NCBI GenBank assembly: GCA_014879835.1
Contig: JACSRJ010000183.1
Span: forward strand, 1 to 54,276
DNA from: Anaerolinea sp.
GTDB taxonomy: Bacteria; Chloroflexota; Anaerolineae; Aggregatilineales; UBA2796
DNA: 54,276 nucleotides
Reading direction: 5' to 3'
The position numbers and the translations under genes are program-made. Shown piece after piece: positions 1 to 8,167 of this stretch; within the stretch, counting starts at the first letter, position 1; every line of letters begins with the position of its first letter. The notes under the pieces are model-generated. The model worked only from the letters and a program-made list of their open reading frames with translations, was not told the origin of the DNA and did not search any database.

Positions 1-2
1 GC

Positions 3-743
3 CAGCCAAGCCGATCCCCAGTTCGCCCCCCCCAACCGGAGTCGCCGCCAGACGCCCAACCTATTGCCCCCAAAACCAAAGCCACCCAGCCCCTGCCGCA
101 GATATTGGCCACCGTCGAAGATCGGCTGCAAGCAGAGAGCGCTCTAGAAGATATACGCGAAAAAACTGCCTCCATCGCCGCGGAGTTTGCTCAGGGTAAG
201 ATCAATCGGGCCCAATTTCTGGCAGTCTATGGCCACTACAACGAAAAGCGGGTGATCATAGAGCGCTTACTGGCCCGCGACCCAGACACCAACGCTTGGA
301 AACCCGTAGCCAATGCAGGCCGCACCACATTTTTGCGGGCCCAATTTGAAGCGCGAGTGCTGTCCTATTCGATCTATGAACAGAAACCCCCTAACGCGGG
401 CAAACTGCTTACCTCCCAAGGGAGACCGCAGCCTGAAGAGGATATGGTGGCCAAACTGATTCAGGCCATTCAGACGGTGGTTAGTGGGGGGAAGCAGTTA
501 CTGGCGCAGCGTAAGGAACTTAAGAACGGGCAGTGGTTGGTGTTTGCGCCCGGTGAATACACGACGGCGATGGCTGTTTTTTCATTGGAGCCTTCACCGC
601 AGCAGACCACCCGCATCCAAGACACTCACCGTGATTTTGAACGAGCCAATAAATCAGCCTTGGCACGGGGCATCCGCCAGCTTGATCAACTGGTCTTTCC
701 GCATCGGGCGCTTTTTGGGGCAGTTACCGAGCGGGAGGAATAG
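3..743 (+). CDS. Hypothetical protein, 5'-truncated at window edge
   Basis: The reading frame is open to the left edge of the window, so the visible 246 codons are the C-terminal part of a longer protein. The first ~35 visible residues are rich in Pro, Gln and Ala and read like a linker; the first in-frame TTG (position 105) is therefore not a convincing start. The remainder is a soluble, charged, mostly helical-looking domain beginning near [15 protein letters not shown], with no membrane segment and no motif I recognise. Its last 20 bases overlap the end of recA on the other strand (tail-to-tail). Function unknown; a regulatory or signalling accessory protein is only a guess. Confidence 0.7.
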   Translation, partial: QPSRSPVRPPQPESPPDAQPIAPKTKATQPLPQILATVEDRLQAESALEDIREKTASIAAEFAQGKINRAQFLAVYGHYNEKRVIIERLLARDPDTNAWKPVANAGRTTFLRAQFEARVLSYSIYEQKPPNAGKLLTSQGRPQPEEDMVAKLIQAIQTVVSGGKQLLAQRKELKNGQWLVFAPGEYTTAMAVFSLEPSPQQTTRIQDTHRDFERANKSALARGIRQLDQLVFPHRALFGAVTEREE

Positions 744-1740
744 GGGTGTGTCCTAAACCGCATCGCGCACGAATATCCGCTTCGAGGCGGCGCGCAACCT
801 CTGGGTGTTGATCGAGGAACCGTTTGACGTGTTCCCGTCCCTGCCCAAAGTTGATTCGCTCAAAGCTGAAGAACACCCCACGTTTCTCCACCAGCCCAAG
901 ACTCACCCCTAGATCAAGGAGATCGCCGGCACGGCTGATGCCCGTGCCAAACATCACATCAAATTCGGCTTCCCGCAGCGGTGGCGCAACCTTATTTTTG
1001 GTCACCCGCACCCGGGCCCGCATCCCGACATCTTCAAGCCCGACTTTGATCGCCTGAACCCGGCGCACATCAAGACGAATGCTGGCGTAAAAATGAAGGG
1101 CCCGCCCGCCGCTGGTGGTCTCAGGATTACCAAACATCACCCCAATCTTCTCGCGTATCTGGTTGGTGAAGACCATCACCGTATCGGAGTCTTTGATCGC
1201 CCCCGAAAGTTTACGCAGGGCCTGACTCATCAAACGGGCTTGCAAACCGGGGTGATTATCGCCCATTTCCCCTGCAACCTCAGCCTCCGGCACCAGTGCC
1301 GCCACACTATCCAGCACCACCACTGCAAAGGTTCCCGAACGAATCAGGACTTCGCAGATTTCGAGGGCCTGCTCTGCTGTATCGGGCTGGGCGATATAAA
1401 GCCGATCCAGATTCACCCCAATACGGGCTGCGTAACGGGCATCAAGGGCGTGCTCCATGTCTACAAATGCGGCGATTCCACCCTGTTTTTGGGCTTCGGC
1501 AATCACATGCAAACAGAGGGTGGTCTTGCCCGAACTTTCCGCGCCGTAGATTTCGGTAACCCGTCCGCGAGGCAGCCCTCCGACCCCTAAGGCCATATCA
1601 AGGGACAAACAACCGGAGGGGATCACCTCGACCTGAAGGTGTTGAGCATCACCGAGGCGTAGGACAGCGCCTTCGCCAAACCGTTGACTGAGGCTTTTCA
1701 GTGCCGACTCCAGCGCTTTACGACGATCCCCCTCACTCAT
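724..1740 (-). CDS. recA: RecA recombinase
   Basis: DNA-dependent ATPase that forms the filament for homologous strand exchange and triggers LexA self-cleavage. The 338-residue protein has Walker A GAESSGKT at residues 66-73, Walker [13 protein letters not shown], and the loop/sensor segment [19 protein letters not shown]. The C-terminus ends [13 protein letters not shown] and lacks the acidic tail found in many RecA proteins, so the length is slightly short but otherwise normal. The ATG at 1740 sits 11 bases after the stop of the PadR-type gene upstream on the same strand, so the two are probably co-transcribed. The 3' end overlaps the convergent gene at 3-743 by 20 bases. Identification is very secure. 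Confidence 0.98.
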   Translation of the reverse strand: MSEGDRRKALESALKSLSQRFGEGAVLRLGDAQHLQVEVIPSGCLSLDMALGVGGLPRGRVTEIYGAESSGKTTLCLHVIAEAQKQGGIAAFVDMEHALDARYAARIGVNLDRLYIAQPDTAEQALEICEVLIRSGTFAVVVLDSVAALVPEAEVAGEMGDNHPGLQARLMSQALRKLSGAIKDSDTVMVFTNQIREKIGVMFGNPETTSGGRALHFYASIRLDVRRVQAIKVGLEDVGMRARVRVTKNKVAPPLREAEFDVMFGTGISRAGDLLDLGVSLGLVEKRGVFFSFERINFGQGREHVKRFLDQHPEVARRLEADIRARCGLGHTPIPPAR

Positions 1741-1751
1741 GAAGCGTGTGT

Positions 1752-2456
1752 TTAATCCTCGTTGGCATCTTCCGGTTTAGGAAGTTGTGGCGGAGTGGGC
1801 ATCCCCGGAGGGGTGTGTTTGTGATATGGGGGCACTTCCTGAGTAGGCTGCTTATGCACCGAGTCCGGGTCTTGGGGCAAGATCACCTGACGGTTACGGG
1901 GGATGATGGCGGGTTCGATCACCAGTTCAGGATCGGCAGGGGCCTGCGCCGCCCAACGGGTAATAAAGTCGTCGAGCCATGCCAACTCCGCTTTGATCAT
2001 GGCGATGCGATGGGCAAAAAGGGCATTCGCCTGAAACGAATCAGCGGTGCTGCCACTGTCCACCATCTCTTGCAAGCGGCTGAGTTGGGCGGTTAGGTCT
2101 TGTTGGCGGCTTGTAAGCGCCGTTTGTACCTGATGAGTCTTGAGGATATGGAGGTTCGCCAACCCTAATTCAAAACTCTTATCATAGGCGCGGGGGGTAC
2201 TGAGCAGATCGGTCACCGAGGTTTGCAGCACGCCCATCCCGGCAGCGCTGATCTGGTACATGCGTTTGCTGGTCTCTCCGCTCATCCGCTGCACCAAACC
2301 CTGAGTCTCCAGCTTGTCGAGGACATAATACATCGACGAATTGCCGATGGCCGTCCAGCGTCGCAGACCACGCTCCTCAATCAGGCGGTGCAGTTCATGA
2401 TCATAGGTGGGTTTTTCGGAAAGTAAACTTAGGATAGCCAGTTCAGCATCAGTCAT
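1752..2456 (-). CDS. PadR-family transcriptional regulator upstream of recA
   Basis: A winged-helix repressor-type protein. The N-terminal ~90 residues ([21 protein letters not shown], then [15 protein letters not shown]) are the PadR DNA-binding domain; the middle is a helical dimerisation region of PadR/Vir type; the last ~50 residues are a Pro-rich polar tail ([19 protein letters not shown]), which is unusual. I chose the ATG at 2456 (234 residues) rather than the ATG at 2483: the former has AGGGG about 9 bases upstream and gives the usual PadR N-terminus, whereas 2483 falls at the predicted transcription start. Recognising a ligand from sequence is not possible. It is the first gene of a likely two-gene transcript with recA. 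Confidence 0.88.
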   Translation of the reverse strand: MTDAELAILSLLSEKPTYDHELHRLIEERGLRRWTAIGNSSMYYVLDKLETQGLVQRMSGETSKRMYQISAAGMGVLQTSVTDLLSTPRAYDKSFELGLANLHILKTHQVQTALTSRQQDLTAQLSRLQEMVDSGSTADSFQANALFAHRIAMIKAELAWLDDFITRWAAQAPADPELVIEPAIIPRNRQVILPQDPDSVHKQPTQEVPPYHKHTPPGMPTPPQLPKPEDANED

Positions 2457-2477
2457 CTTGGTTTCCCCTACGAGGAT

Positions 2478-2489
2478 GAACATGATTTC
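2478..2489. promoter_or_regulatory. Candidate LexA (SOS) box at the padR-recA promoter
   Basis: GAACATGATTTC fits the Gram-positive/actinobacterial type LexA box GAAC-N4-GTTC with one mismatch in the second half. It lies immediately downstream of the -10 element of the only promoter I can see for padR-recA, where a repressor would block transcription. Chloroflexota LexA sites are not uniform, so this is a candidate only. Confidence 0.35.
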
Positions 2490-2518
2490 AGGGTAGCACT
2501 TTCAGGTCAGGGCGTCAA
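2490..2518 (-). promoter_or_regulatory. Candidate promoter of padR-recA
   Basis: Reading the minus strand, TTGACG (2518-2513) is followed after 17 bases by TACCCT (2495-2490). The -35 matches consensus at five of six positions; the -10 is weak. It would start transcription near 2483, just ahead of the ribosome binding site of the PadR gene. Confidence 0.4.
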
Positions 2519-2540
2519 CTAGGTGTAAGCGTTAGGCACT

Positions 2541-2735
2541 GGCCCTAACCCCTCGACCGCTGCGCGGTGCCCGCTCCCGCAAGTGGTCTGAGTGGCGACA
2601 GTAGGATTTACCCGCATCCTCCATTGGGGGTTGTGGGGGATACCTCCACGAAAGATTTACCCTCTCTCCTAGCCGCGAAGTGTCAGTCAGGATCGGGCAC
2701 CCCACAGCAGCCGTAGGGAGATGAGGGCCTGTGCA
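2541..2735. repeat. Degenerate dispersed repeats (families A and B) in the gap before the kinase gene
   Basis: The gap 2457-2834 has no convincing gene. Bases 2541-2580 closely match the reverse complement of 28694-28735 (family A, core CGACCGCTGCGCGGTG). From about 2596 there is a degenerate copy of the family B leader (GACAGTAGGATTTACCCGCA), also seen near 28395 and 54185. A 78-codon minus-strand ORF here is repeat-derived and is not called. Confidence 0.5.
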
Positions 2736-2834
2736 TAACTTATCACCTCTGCTACAGGCTTTTAACATTTTCTATCAGAAAAATCAGCTATACTGTTCAT
2801 AAAGCAATCATTAAGCATAATCGAGTGGCATCGC

Positions 2835-4883
2835 ATGTCCTTCCGTCAAGAACAATCCACAGGCACATTATCGATGCGGTCGTCAACTTCCCTTAGCACC
2901 TTTGGACTGGCCGATCATCTCAGTGGCTTTTGGCTCTCCGGGGCACGGTTGATCTGGCTGGTGGTGGTTGCGCTCTTTTTAGGGGTTTTTGCGCTCTCTG
3001 TCCCTATCCATTTTGAAGAACTGAACAGTGTCCACGACCGTCCTACAGCCTATTATCTACTTTCACCGACAGAAGCCGAAGCCCTCCAATCCCTAAACGT
3101 CCCCGTAACTGCCTATGCGGTGTACTTAGACTTTTGGGCGCTGCTGCTGCTGGCGGCATTTGTGGGTTTGGGCTTTTTGCTTTTTGTGCGCCGTTCTGAC
3201 AGTGCCCTGACCTTGCTTTTTTCCTTAACCGTGATCACCGCCGGGATCGTCTTAAATTCATCAGTAGGTTCGCTGGCCGCCCGCTACCCTGACTGGAAAC
3301 GTTTTATCGACTTCCTGCGCCATGTTGGGATCATCTTGGGCACGCTCTCTTTTTTCATCATGCCTGATGGGCGGTTCGTCCCAGCGTGGAGCCGCTATTT
3401 TATGATCGGCTGGACCATCTGGGCGATCACTGCGGCCTTTTTTCCCAGTGGCTTGGAGACGGTGATCATCATTTTGGGACTCTTGTTGGGGATCGGGGCC
3501 CAGATCAGCCGGTACCGCACCGCTCTTGACGAGACACAGCGCCGCAGCCTGCGTCTGATCATGCTCAGTATGGCAGTGACGGTGCTGGGCTTTGCCCTCT
3601 ACATTCTCCTGCCCGACTTATTTCCCCAGCTTAACCGAGGGATGCCTCGTGTCCTTTTTAACCTTGTGGGGGTACCCCTGCTGGTGGTTGTCCCCGGCCT
3701 GACACTGCCTTTGGCAATCGGGATCACCATCACCCGCTACCGCCTCTGGGACATTGATGCAATCTTTAATCGGGCCCTTCTGTTCAGCGCCGTGACCGGG
3801 GTGATCCTTTTGATTTATATCTTCAGCGTATTGGTGCTTCAACAGATTTTTCAGGCCGTCACGGGCGGCGCCCAATCGAGCGTGGCAGTGGCCATCTCCA
3901 CAGTGGTGATCACCCTGCTTTTTCAACCCATTTTGCACCGGGTACGACGCTTTGTGACCCATCGGTATTACGTGCGCGAACGCCTTAACAAACGCGCTTC
4001 TTTCACCTTTCAAGGAGAGATCGAGTCATTTTTGGCGGATGTGGGACGGTTCACGGGCAAACGCTTAGGCATTTACGAAGTGGGCAGCATCATCGGGCAT
4101 GGCGGCATGGCCGAAGTGTACCGGGCACGGCACACGGCCCTCAAGCGCGAGGTGGCCCTCAAAGTCCTTGCCCCCAGCCTCTCCATGGATGGCGACAATG
4201 CCCTGCGTTTTGAACGTGAAGCCCAGACCATCGCAGCCCTTCAACATCCCAATATTGTGCAAGTGTTTGATGCCGGAGAGGTTGAGGGGGTGTACTATAT
4301 CTCCATGACCTTGATCAGCGGGCCGCCGCTCAACCATTACCTTAAGGATCGGGGCGGGAAACTGCCCTTTGATCAGAGTTTGGAGATCTTGAAGGACGTC
4401 GCTGCGGCCTTGGATTTTGCCCACACAAACGGGGTGATCCATCGGGACGTGAAGCCTGCCAATGTGATGCTTCAGCCCCGGTCAGAAGTCCCATCAGAGT
4501 TCCCCTTTCGGGCCATCCTGACCGATTTTGGTCTGGCCCGGATTTTGGTTGGGGCCAGTTCCAAGACCCAAACCGGGGCGATGATGGGCACACTCAGTTA
4601 TGTGGCCCCGGAGCAGATCGCCGATCCGCGCAATGTAACAGCGGCGGCGGACATTTATGCACTGGGCATGATCGCCTATCAACTTGCCACCGGCGAGGTC
4701 GCTTTTGCAGGGGACAATATCGGAGAAGTGCTGATGGCCCATCTTCAGCGCCCCGTACCTAACCCCCGTGATCGGGCCCCGGAACTGCCTCCACAGGCAG
4801 CACTGGCCATTCAGCGGGCTTTGCATAAAGACCCCGATCAGCGTTTTGTTACCGCCGGGGAGTTTGTGGCTGCTTTAGGGTGA
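2835..4883 (+). CDS. Membrane-bound Ser/Thr protein kinase with multi-span N-terminal module
   Basis: Predicted to sense a membrane or lipid state and phosphorylate proteins on Ser/Thr. Residues ~30-370 contain roughly eight hydrophobic spans ending in a segment with RYRLWDID (about 301-308), a module seen in front of many Chloroflexota signalling proteins. Residues ~410-682 form a Hanks-type kinase: glycine loop GHGGMAEVY (~417), lysine in VALKVLAP, catalytic HRDVKPANVM (~534), DFGLARI (~563) and APEQI. All key catalytic residues are present. There is no PASTA repeat or external C-terminal domain; the kinase is at the extreme C-terminus, the reverse of PknB layout. A TATACT -10-like hexamer lies at 2789-2794 but no good -35 or ribosome binding site is visible, so the start is moderately certain. 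Confidence 0.9.
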   Translation: MSFRQEQSTGTLSMRSSTSLSTFGLADHLSGFWLSGARLIWLVVVALFLGVFALSVPIHFEELNSVHDRPTAYYLLSPTEAEALQSLNVPVTAYAVYLDFWALLLLAAFVGLGFLLFVRRSDSALTLLFSLTVITAGIVLNSSVGSLAARYPDWKRFIDFLRHVGIILGTLSFFIMPDGRFVPAWSRYFMIGWTIWAITAAFFPSGLETVIIILGLLLGIGAQISRYRTALDETQRRSLRLIMLSMAVTVLGFALYILLPDLFPQLNRGMPRVLFNLVGVPLLVVVPGLTLPLAIGITITRYRLWDIDAIFNRALLFSAVTGVILLIYIFSVLVLQQIFQAVTGGAQSSVAVAISTVVITLLFQPILHRVRRFVTHRYYVRERLNKRASFTFQGEIESFLADVGRFTGKRLGIYEVGSIIGHGGMAEVYRARHTALKREVALKVLAPSLSMDGDNALRFEREAQTIAALQHPNIVQVFDAGEVEGVYYISMTLISGPPLNHYLKDRGGKLPFDQSLEILKDVAAALDFAHTNGVIHRDVKPANVMLQPRSEVPSEFPFRAILTDFGLARILVGASSKTQTGAMMGTLSYVAPEQIADPRNVTAAADIYALGMIAYQLATGEVAFAGDNIGEVLMAHLQRPVPNPRDRAPELPPQAALAIQRALHKDPDQRFVTAGEFVAALG

Positions 4884-4924
4884 GGTACTATCATCGACCG
4901 TTCTAAACATCAGGAGTATTCAGC

Positions 4925-5539
4925 ATGGAGCCATTGAAGCCTTTTGTCGGTAAAGTTGCGGCTGTCCCGGTCGAAAACATCGATACCGATCAGATCATCC
5001 CGGCGCGATTTCTTAAGACCACCAGCGCCAAAGGGTTGGGGGAAAGTCTTTTTTCGGATTGGCGTTATGCCCCGAATGGGTCGCCGCTGCCCGACTTTGC
5101 CCTGAATAAACCTGAGGCACAGGGTGCGGTGGTATTGGTGGCCGGGCACAATTTTGGCTGCGGCAGTTCCCGTGAGCACGCCGTTTGGGCGCTTACTGGG
5201 TATGGCTTCAAAGCCGTCATCAGCACCTACTTCGCCGATATTTTCCGCAATAATGCCCTCAAAAACGGACTGCTGCCCATTCAGGTTGATCCCCAGACCC
5301 ATCAGCAGTTGATCAGTTTGGTGGCGGAAGACCCAGAAACCACGGTTAAGGTTGATCTCGAAGCCCAAACAGTGACTCTACCAGATGGGCGTGCTGTGTC
5401 CTTCCCCATTGATGGTTTTGCTCGCCGCTGCCTGCTGGATGGTGTGGATCAACTTGGCTACATCCTCAATCAGGACGAGGGTATCAGCGCTTTTGAAAAG
5501 GCAAACCCGGGGCGGGTGATCACCACGTCTGGGGCCTGA
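4925..5539 (+). CDS. leuD: 3-isopropylmalate dehydratase small subunit
   Basis: With LeuC it forms isopropylmalate isomerase, which converts 2- to 3-isopropylmalate in leucine synthesis. The 204-residue protein is a typical Leu[18 protein letters not shown] near the N-terminus, LFSDWRY, and the aconitase-swivel motif [22 protein letters not shown] lies 9 bases before the ATG. It is isolated from leuC and other leucine genes in this window and follows the kinase gene by 41 bases, so it might be read from the same transcript. Nothing is missing or unusual within the protein. Confidence 0.96.
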   Translation: MEPLKPFVGKVAAVPVENIDTDQIIPARFLKTTSAKGLGESLFSDWRYAPNGSPLPDFALNKPEAQGAVVLVAGHNFGCGSSREHAVWALTGYGFKAVISTYFADIFRNNALKNGLLPIQVDPQTHQQLISLVAEDPETTVKVDLEAQTVTLPDGRAVSFPIDGFARRCLLDGVDQLGYILNQDEGISAFEKANPGRVITTSGA

Positions 5540-5731
5540 TCCACATCGCCCCTTCATCCCGAATGGCTTCACCGGAGAGGTGGCGGGATAGAGGGGGCAA
5601 GGTTTTGCTCAGCCAATCACACCGCTTCCAAACGATTCCCATTGGTCTCTCCGCACAACAGAATGGGGTTTCCCCCGGTTTGCGGTATCATAGATGAATC
5701 GACGTCGGTTGCTGAAGAAAGGAAACCACCG

Positions 5732-6325
5732 ATGCTCGATCCTCGCGCTGAGAAGCTGGCACGACGCGGCTTCAAATATCTCAATCGTTTTATGCTCCTG
5801 ATGTGGCGGCTGGGTTGGGGGAAAATGATCAATGCGATGCCCGATTCGATGGGGCGGATTATGGTCATCACCCACACTGGGCGTAAATCCGGTCTGAAGC
5901 GCCGGACTCCGGTTAACTATGCAGTTGTAGAGGGTGAACTCTACTGCACCGCTGGCTTTGGGGTTGTCTCCGACTGGTACAAAAATATCCAAAAAACACC
6001 CCAAGTAGAAGTATGGCTGCCTGAAGGGCGGTGGGCCGGTGAGGCGGAGGATGTGAGCGCTGCACCCAACCGATTACCCTTGATGCGGCAGGTGTTGATC
6101 GGCAGCGGTTTTGTGGCCCCTGCAATGGGCGTTCAGCCCCGGGCGATGGAGGATGAATCCCTCGATAAGGTCACCCAACCCTATCGACTGATCCACATTA
6201 AGCGCACCTCCCCTCTGAGCGGCGAAGGTGGCCCCGGCGATTTGGCATGGCTCAATTGGGTGCTGGGCGGTCTAACCCTTACCTTCCTTCTGTTGGGACG
6301 GCTTTCAAAAGGACGCCATTCATGA
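5732..6325 (+). CDS. Deazaflavin (F420)-dependent nitroreductase-family protein with C-terminal membrane helix
   Basis: Belongs to the Ddn/PF04075-type split-barrel family, which uses reduced F420 or flavin to reduce quinones or nitro compounds. Family features are the core VITHTGRKSGLKRRTPVNYA, FGVVSDWYKNIQKTPQVEVWL, and a length close to the usual 130-160 plus an extension. The C-terminus adds a hydrophobic span (LNWVLGGLTLTFLLL), suggesting membrane association and possibly quinone access. I chose the ATG at 5732 (197 residues) because AAAGGAAA lies 8-13 bases upstream and the family core follows at a normal distance; the longest ORF begins 30 codons earlier without support. Its stop overlaps the purA start (ATGA, 6322-6325), indicating coupled translation. 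Physiological substrate unknown. Confidence 0.85.
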   Translation: MLDPRAEKLARRGFKYLNRFMLLMWRLGWGKMINAMPDSMGRIMVITHTGRKSGLKRRTPVNYAVVEGELYCTAGFGVVSDWYKNIQKTPQVEVWLPEGRWAGEAEDVSAAPNRLPLMRQVLIGSGFVAPAMGVQPRAMEDESLDKVTQPYRLIHIKRTSPLSGEGGPGDLAWLNWVLGGLTLTFLLLGRLSKGRHS

Positions 6326-7773
6326 ATTGGCAGGCGCTGCATCAGTCCATTTACCTTCAGGGTGATCTCCATGGGATAGATCGCCCCTTGCCCATGAACC
6401 CACTCATCAACCCTGCCGAAGGGGTGCGCCCCAACAGTATTGCCGTTGCCGGCGGCGCTTTTGGGGATGAGGGCAAGGGGCGCATCGTTGATGAACTGTG
6501 TGCCCGACTCGGCGCAGGCAGTCAACCCGTGTATGTGTACCGCTGGAACGGCGGCCCCAACGCGGGTCATACGGTGATCGTGGGCGGGACGCGGATCGCG
6601 CTGCATCAACTGCCCTCTGGGGCGCTGCATGAAAACGCCTATATTCTGCTGGGAAAAGGGATGGTCATCCATCCTTCCGATCTGGTGGAGGAGATCGAGA
6701 CTCTGCTGCGCCTTCGCGGAGGGGCTGCGCTCAAACTCCAGATCGATGAGATGGCGGTGCTGGCGCTGGATACCCACCGCGCCTATGAAGCGGCCCTCAA
6801 AGCGTGGGAGAGCGGGGGCAAAGGCGCGACGGGGCGAGGCATCTCGCCTGCTTACGCCGATGTCCTTTACCGCCATCCGATGCGTGTCCGCGATTTGGCC
6901 TCACCCGACTGGGTGGAACGTCTGGGACGGCATTATGACCTGTACGAAGCCCTGATCAAAGGTTTAGGGCTGCCGCTGGCTGAAGTGACTGTACCGGCCC
7001 TGCACCGTGATCCCATCCCGGCGGGTTCACGGCAGGCATTCTTCACGCGCTTGGCCGAAGCTCGGGAGAAACTTCTGCCCTATGTGCGTCCCGGCGGCCT
7101 TGGCGCTGAGGTCTGGTGGGCCGGGAACGCCCCTGCGATCTTTGAAGGGGCACAGGCTATCGGGCTTGATCCTCGCTTTGGGGTTTACCCCGACATAACC
7201 GCCTCTGACCCCACCTTCAGCGGGATTCTGCACTCTACGGAGGGCGTAGTTGCCCCGGAGAGAATCGCGGTACGGGCGGGCACGATCAAAGCAACCTATA
7301 CTTCCAGTGTGGGCACCCGCCGCCTGCCGACCCTGATGGATGAGGGCTTGGCCCATCGGATACGCGAGGATGCACATGAATACGGCGCGACCACCCGCCG
7401 CCCCCGCGATATTGCCCATATTGATCTGCCCTGTTTGCGCTTTTTTGCCACAGTGAGCAGTATGACTCACCTGCTCCTGACCCACCTTGATATTGCTTAC
7501 AGCGACTCGCCCCTTCGGGTGTGTACCCACTACCTGAACAGCACAGGCGAGGTCGTTGGTTACCGTCCCGATCAGGACTACCTCAACCGGGTAACGCCGC
7601 AGTATCTGGAACTGCCTTCGTGGGATGGTCAGGCTGTGCAGGGGGTCCGTTCACTGCGTGATCTGCCCCCGGCGGCCCTGCAATACATCGCCTTTCTTTC
7701 AGGGGCGTTGGGGGTTGTGCCCCTCATGGGGACAACCGGCCCCGAACGGGACTCGATGATCTCGTGGGTGTAG
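6322..7773 (+). CDS. purA: Adenylosuccinate synthetase, divergent
   Basis: Joins IMP and aspartate using GTP in AMP synthesis. Recognisable elements are FGDEGKGRIVDEL (phosphate loop with catalytic Asp), the NAGHTV segment with the catalytic His, KGATGRGISPAYAD, a threonine-rich aspartate-loop equivalent (YGATTRRPRDIAHIDLP) and TSSVGTRRLPT. At 483 residues it is ~50 longer than typical PurA, and several normally invariant stretches are altered (for example RWNGGPNAG for RFQGGNNAG, and TTRRPRD for TTGRPRR). The catalytic Asp of GDEGKG argues against the phage-type PurZ. The start at 6322 is set by the ATGA overlap with the preceding gene; ATG 6394 is an alternative. Confidence 0.85.
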   Translation: MNWQALHQSIYLQGDLHGIDRPLPMNPLINPAEGVRPNSIAVAGGAFGDEGKGRIVDELCARLGAGSQPVYVYRWNGGPNAGHTVIVGGTRIALHQLPSGALHENAYILLGKGMVIHPSDLVEEIETLLRLRGGAALKLQIDEMAVLALDTHRAYEAALKAWESGGKGATGRGISPAYADVLYRHPMRVRDLASPDWVERLGRHYDLYEALIKGLGLPLAEVTVPALHRDPIPAGSRQAFFTRLAEAREKLLPYVRPGGLGAEVWWAGNAPAIFEGAQAIGLDPRFGVYPDITASDPTFSGILHSTEGVVAPERIAVRAGTIKATYTSSVGTRRLPTLMDEGLAHRIREDAHEYGATTRRPRDIAHIDLPCLRFFATVSSMTHLLLTHLDIAYSDSPLRVCTHYLNSTGEVVGYRPDQDYLNRVTPQYLELPSWDGQAVQGVRSLRDLPPAALQYIAFLSGALGVVPLMGTTGPERDSMISWV

Positions 7774-7845
7774 CTGATGCTTCACCCCTGCTGCGGAGAG
7801 GAATCCTATAACCCCTTCCCTCTTGTACAATCTGCCAGTTGATCG

Positions 7846-7880
7846 AGGCGATGCGCCCCTTGCGGGGCGCATCGCCTTTG
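7846..7880 (+). terminator. Strong hairpin terminator after purA
   Basis: A perfect 14-bp stem (7846-7859 with 7864-7877) closes a TTGC loop and is followed by a short T-rich run. It lies ~70 bases after the purA stop. The T run is weak, but the stem is among the strongest in the window. Confidence 0.65.
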
Positions 7881-7929
7881 GTTATGCTACCTCTTTGACT
7901 GCTGAGAGATTCATAAAAGAGGAATGCAG

Positions 7930-8143
7930 ATGGTTGCACAGCGTATTCAGGCGAACTATGATAACCTTCAGGAGATACTGAAGGTGTTTATGCGCCACGC
8001 CGATATGACCGTCGCGATCACGCTTCAGGTGGAAAGGCTGGTGGAGCAGCTTCAGGGTGGGCGCAGCGGCATTCTACGCTGAGATGCACGATCTGATCCT
8101 ACCCGCCCTGCGTAAGTTGGAGGACGCTCTACAATTACACAAG
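7930..8143 (+). pseudogene. Frameshifted, truncated WXG100-family protein remnant
   Basis: From ATG 7930 (AGAGGAA just upstream) the frame reads MVAQRIQANYDNLQEILKVF...VERLVEQLQGGRSG and stops at codon 51. In the next frame, from 8057, it continues VGAAAFYAEMHDLILPALRK, then LEDAL. Together these are the two helices of a Chloroflexota-type WXG100 (ESAT-6-like) protein, in which a tryptophan and glycine hairpin normally joins the QL-G segment to a GAAAF-EM-LPAL-L helix. A small deletion near 8050-8057 has destroyed the hairpin and shifted the frame, and homology ends shortly after LEDALQ, where about 20 C-terminal residues of a normal family member should follow. Native family members are secreted by type VII-like systems; no secretion genes are seen here. 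Confidence 0.6.
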
Positions 8144-8167
8144 GTGAGGGTATTTTCACTTCAACCC

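Noticed and set aside
2532-2768. 78-codon minus-strand ORF
   Set aside because: It lies inside repeat DNA, has no ribosome site and its sequence follows the repeats rather than a protein pattern.
6322-7773. Phage-type PurZ (diaminopurine pathway)
   Set aside because: The catalytic Asp of GDEGKG is kept, whereas PurZ replaces it, and no phage genes are nearby.
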